Origin: Cephalopachus bancanus
Lineage: Eukaryota > Chordata > Mammalia > Primates > Tarsiidae
Length of the DNA: 64,000 nucleotides
Assembly: GCA_027257055.1 (NCBI GenBank)
Contig: JAPVLO010001001.1
Coordinates: 303,933 to 367,932 of the forward strand
Reading direction: 5' to 3'
In this document: piece by piece, positions 61,386 through 64,000 of the stretch
Position numbering within the stretch: position 1 is the first letter of the stretch
How the letters are laid out: every line of letters starts with the position of its first letter
The notes under the pieces: generated by a model
The model's input: the letters and a program-made list of their open reading frames with translations, nothing else
Database searches by the model: none
What the model was told of the DNA's origin: nothing
Position numbers and translations under genes: made by a program

Positions 61386-63085
61386 GGACCATTGTTCCCA
61401 AGACTGCCGACGCTATTACCTGGTAAGAAGATGAAACGGTTTATGTGGATCAATGGCCCATGCACTATAAAAGCTTCAGACAGCCAAAAAAACTAGTCTA
61501 ACAACAATTAGAGGCGTGTCATATAAAGCCTTCTACTATCCCCTCTGAATGGCAACCACAAGCCCTTGAAACACTCCAATTTTTGCAATTAAGAAAAAAA
61601 TCTGGTAAATGGAGACTTTTACAGGATTTGAGAGCTTTTAACGCTACCATGGAAGCCTTGGGAGCATTTCAACCTGGATTGCTATCCCCAAGCACTATAC
61701 CTGTTAACTTTAATATTGTAGTCATTGCTTAACAAGATTTTTTCTTTACTATACTTTTAAACCCAGAGGATTATAAACAGTTTTCCTTTAGTTTACAATC
61801 CGATAATGTAAGCAACCATTTCAAAGATTTCAATGGAAAGTCCTGCCACAAGGAATGAAAACAGCCCTACCTTGTGCCAGAATTATGTGGACGCTACTTT
61901 AAAATGTATTAGAAGCCAATATCCTCATCTCTTTTTAATCCATTATGTGGATGACATTTTGCTGGCTCATGGAAATCATGCCTTTTTACATGAATTTCTT
62001 TTTTTTTTTTTGAGTTGGTGTCTCACTCTGTCCCCCAGACTGAGTGCAGTGCCACCCTGGCCACCACACCCTCGACCTGCGGGGCTTCAGTGATCCTTCC
62101 GCCTCAGCCTTCTGAGTACGGGAATTTACAGGCATGCACTACCACCCCCCGGCTGATTTTTTTGATTTATTGTATAGATGAGGACTCGCTGCCCAGGCGG
62201 GTCTCGAACCCGCGGGCTCAGGCAATCCACTCACCTCAGCCTCCCAAAGGTGCGGGATTACAGGCTGAGCCACCAAGCCCGGCTTACAAGAATTTCTTAA
62301 TGAAACTATACCTGATGTAACTACTTACAGTTCAAAAATTTCACCTGAAAAATTTCAAACAAATCCTCCTTTCTCACATATCTTGACCATGAGTTAAACA
62401 CACAAGAAGTAAGTCACCAATCTTTACAATTACGAAAAGATCACTTGGTGATATTTAGTGATTCCAAATATTGTTGGGAAATATTAATCAGATTAAATCA
62501 TATTTACATATCACCATGGTAGACGTAAATCCTGTGTTCAATATTTTACAGGGGGATTTTTCTCCCAATTCTGAGAGAATTCTCGCATCATAGGCTAAGG
62601 AAGCCTTGTCCCTTGTGGAAAAGGGTATTGAGTCTCAAAATTTAAAAGAGTACATTCCCACCTACCTTAGGACTTAATTTTTCTGGCCACTCTCCACAAT
62701 CCCACAGGATGTCTATGGCAAGAAGGACCAATGGAATGGCTCCATTTGTCAGTAACCTCTAGAATAATATTGGATTCCTATCCCTAGTTAATAGGTTGAT
62801 TAATAACTAAAGGGAGAAAATTAAGTGTTGAAATTGTTTGGACATGATCTTCATAATATTTTTATTCCTTAGAGAGATTTCAATTTCAAACTTTGTTTTA
62901 AACTAGTTATGATTGACAATTTGCATGAACTTATAGAAAACCTGCTTTATTTTATGCTCTAACCAAACATGTTATTAATAATAATTTTATCCTATTAAAG
63001 ACACACTTACCTTCCATTTGCTTATAGGGATAATTCAGACTTTAATAATTATAAAGCTTCGTGCTTATTATTTCTCTCAAGTTTT
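61386..63085 (+). pseudogene. pol: pol remnant, unit 11, with Alu insertion
   Basis: Catalytic box is YVDD at 61944-61955. An Alu sits just after it (62001-62283). Thumb and connection resume at 62284 and run to about 62780, then the RNase H-like remnant. Confidence 0.88.
62001..62283 (-). mobile_element. Alu in pol of unit 11
   Basis: Minus-strand dimer. Target duplications TTACATGAATTTCTT (61986-62000) and TTACAAGAATTTCTT (62284-62298), one mismatch. Confidence 0.96.
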
Positions 63086-64000
63086 TAACCATTAACAGTC
63101 CAACTCAGAGCAATCATAGAAAATATAGGTGTATTGAAATGCTGATGCCTGTAGGAGTTGATCCCAGCTTAGCCACAAGAACTGAACCACCAATTAATAT
63201 AGCAATCTGGTCTCCTAATAACAATGAAAAAGTCTGGTTGCTCATCCAGGAAGACACAGGTTATCCAAAGCAGAAAGAGTGCATCTTTGGCTCTAAAGTA
63301 AACTATTGCATACCTGTTAAAAAAAACCATTGGAAATAAACACATTGTTTAACCTTACTTATGGAGGGCCCTTACTGCACTGAAACCCATTGTTTTAGCC
63401 CAACCAATTGTGGGATTTCATACCTATAAAATAAGAGATTGTTTACAATCTCCATATGTTTTCCTTGTATGGAATGAATATCTCAGTGGAAAAATTAATT
63501 ACCTCAATGATATATATTCTATACCCTGTCAAAATTGTATTCTCACTAATTGTTTAACTCATGCTTATTATAACGATTTTCTCATTCTTAAACAAACCCC
63601 ATAATTGGTAGTCTCAGTGCTGGTGTCATCTCACTGGAATGATAAATATGGTTTAGAAAGATTGTATGAGATTAACTCTATTTTTGGAGAATAGACAAAA
63701 AAGATTTCTAGTTACTTGTGTCTTCAGAACTACAGCCCTAATAGCTATGGCTGCTTCAGTAACAGTTGCACCTGTGGCTCTAGCTCAGAAAGTTTACACG
63801 TCTACTTTTGCTAATTATTTAATTAAGAATGTTTTTATAGCCTCAGCTACCCAAGAGATTGATTAGAAGCTTGAGAGTAGAGTTAATGCCTTAAAAGTAC
63901 CATATCTAACGGTAGGAGAAGAACTTGTGATCTTAAAAATTACGTTGGCTCTTCATGTCACTCTGAGTTTAAATGTCTTTACCTCATTCCTTTAAAAGTA
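63086..64000 (+). pseudogene. env: env remnant, unit 11, cut by window end
   Basis: N-terminal surface part open at 63061-63339, C-terminal surface part at 63410-63604. Furin-type RQKR at 63693-63704. This is the only copy whose frame passes from the fusion-peptide region into TM without the usual TAG (63666-63866 open). The window ends in the TM ectodomain. Confidence 0.86.

Larger units (their letters stand above)
1..64000 (+). repeat. Tandem array of LTR-sharing defective betaretrovirus-like proviruses (about 11 units, ~5.63 kb period)
   Basis: The same block order recurs with all copies on the plus strand and one LTR between neighbours. LTR 5' ends lie at 490, 5942, 10081, 15718, 21345, 30275, 38443, 44370 and 58450, and a tenth LTR survives only as its U5 end at 33403. 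Spacings are 5637 (unit 3) and 5627 (unit 4), about 5629 for unit 9 after removing its Alu and about 5587 for unit 10 after removing its nested insertion. Betaretroviral affinity rests on the lysine-type primer site, the dUTPase in front of the protease, the G-patch-like tail after the protease and the YMDD reverse transcriptase. Copies differ by many scattered substitutions and small indels, so the array is old. The alternative, independent insertions, would leave two LTRs and target duplications per copy, which are not seen. Confidence 0.93.

Overview
The window is not a gene region. It is a head-to-tail, plus-strand array of about eleven copies of one old, broken betaretrovirus-like endogenous provirus, with younger retroelements nested in it. 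The host is almost certainly a primate: eight dimeric Alu elements and an L1 of primate type are present. The Alu consensus matches neither the common human subfamilies nor the lemur or galago forms I know. My leading guess, an inference only, is a tarsier-like non-anthropoid primate.

Each complete repeat is about 5.63 kb and holds one ~965 bp LTR (TG...CA) and ~4.65 kb of internal sequence. The order is: LTR, lysine-type primer-binding site, splice donor, gag matrix remnant, short AT-rich spacer, two nucleocapsid zinc knuckles, dUTPase, aspartic protease with a G-patch-like tail, reverse transcriptase, RNase H remnant, shortened env surface part, furin-type site, transmembrane subunit, polypurine tract, next LTR. 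Capsid, most of RNase H, integrase and the middle of the surface protein are missing from every copy that can be judged. Neighbouring copies share a single LTR, as expected from recombination between LTRs rather than from separate integrations.

Layout: TM tail 1-489; unit 1 490-5941; unit 2 5942-10080 (internal deletion); unit 3 10081-15717; unit 4 15718-21344; unit 5 21345-26520 (cut off in TM); unit 6 26521-30274 (starts in dUTPase, no LTR); unit 7 30275-33402 (ends after protease); unit 8 33403-38442 (starts in U5); unit 9 38443-44369; unit 10 44370-58449, split by an 8.5 kb nested insertion at 49810-58297; unit 11 58450-64000, running off the end. The window starts and ends inside TM at nearly the same phase, so the array continues on both sides.

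The nested insertion is an unrelated minus-strand solo LTR of about 1.65 kb. It carries a near full-length plus-strand L1 (51175-57397) and two Alus. Six further Alus interrupt individual units, each at a different site and with its own target-site duplication.

No retroviral reading frame is intact. Several frame breaks and stops recur at the same place in all or nearly all copies, so the founding provirus was probably already dead and was multiplied as DNA. The main discovery is therefore a retrovirus-derived macrosatellite, not a working system.
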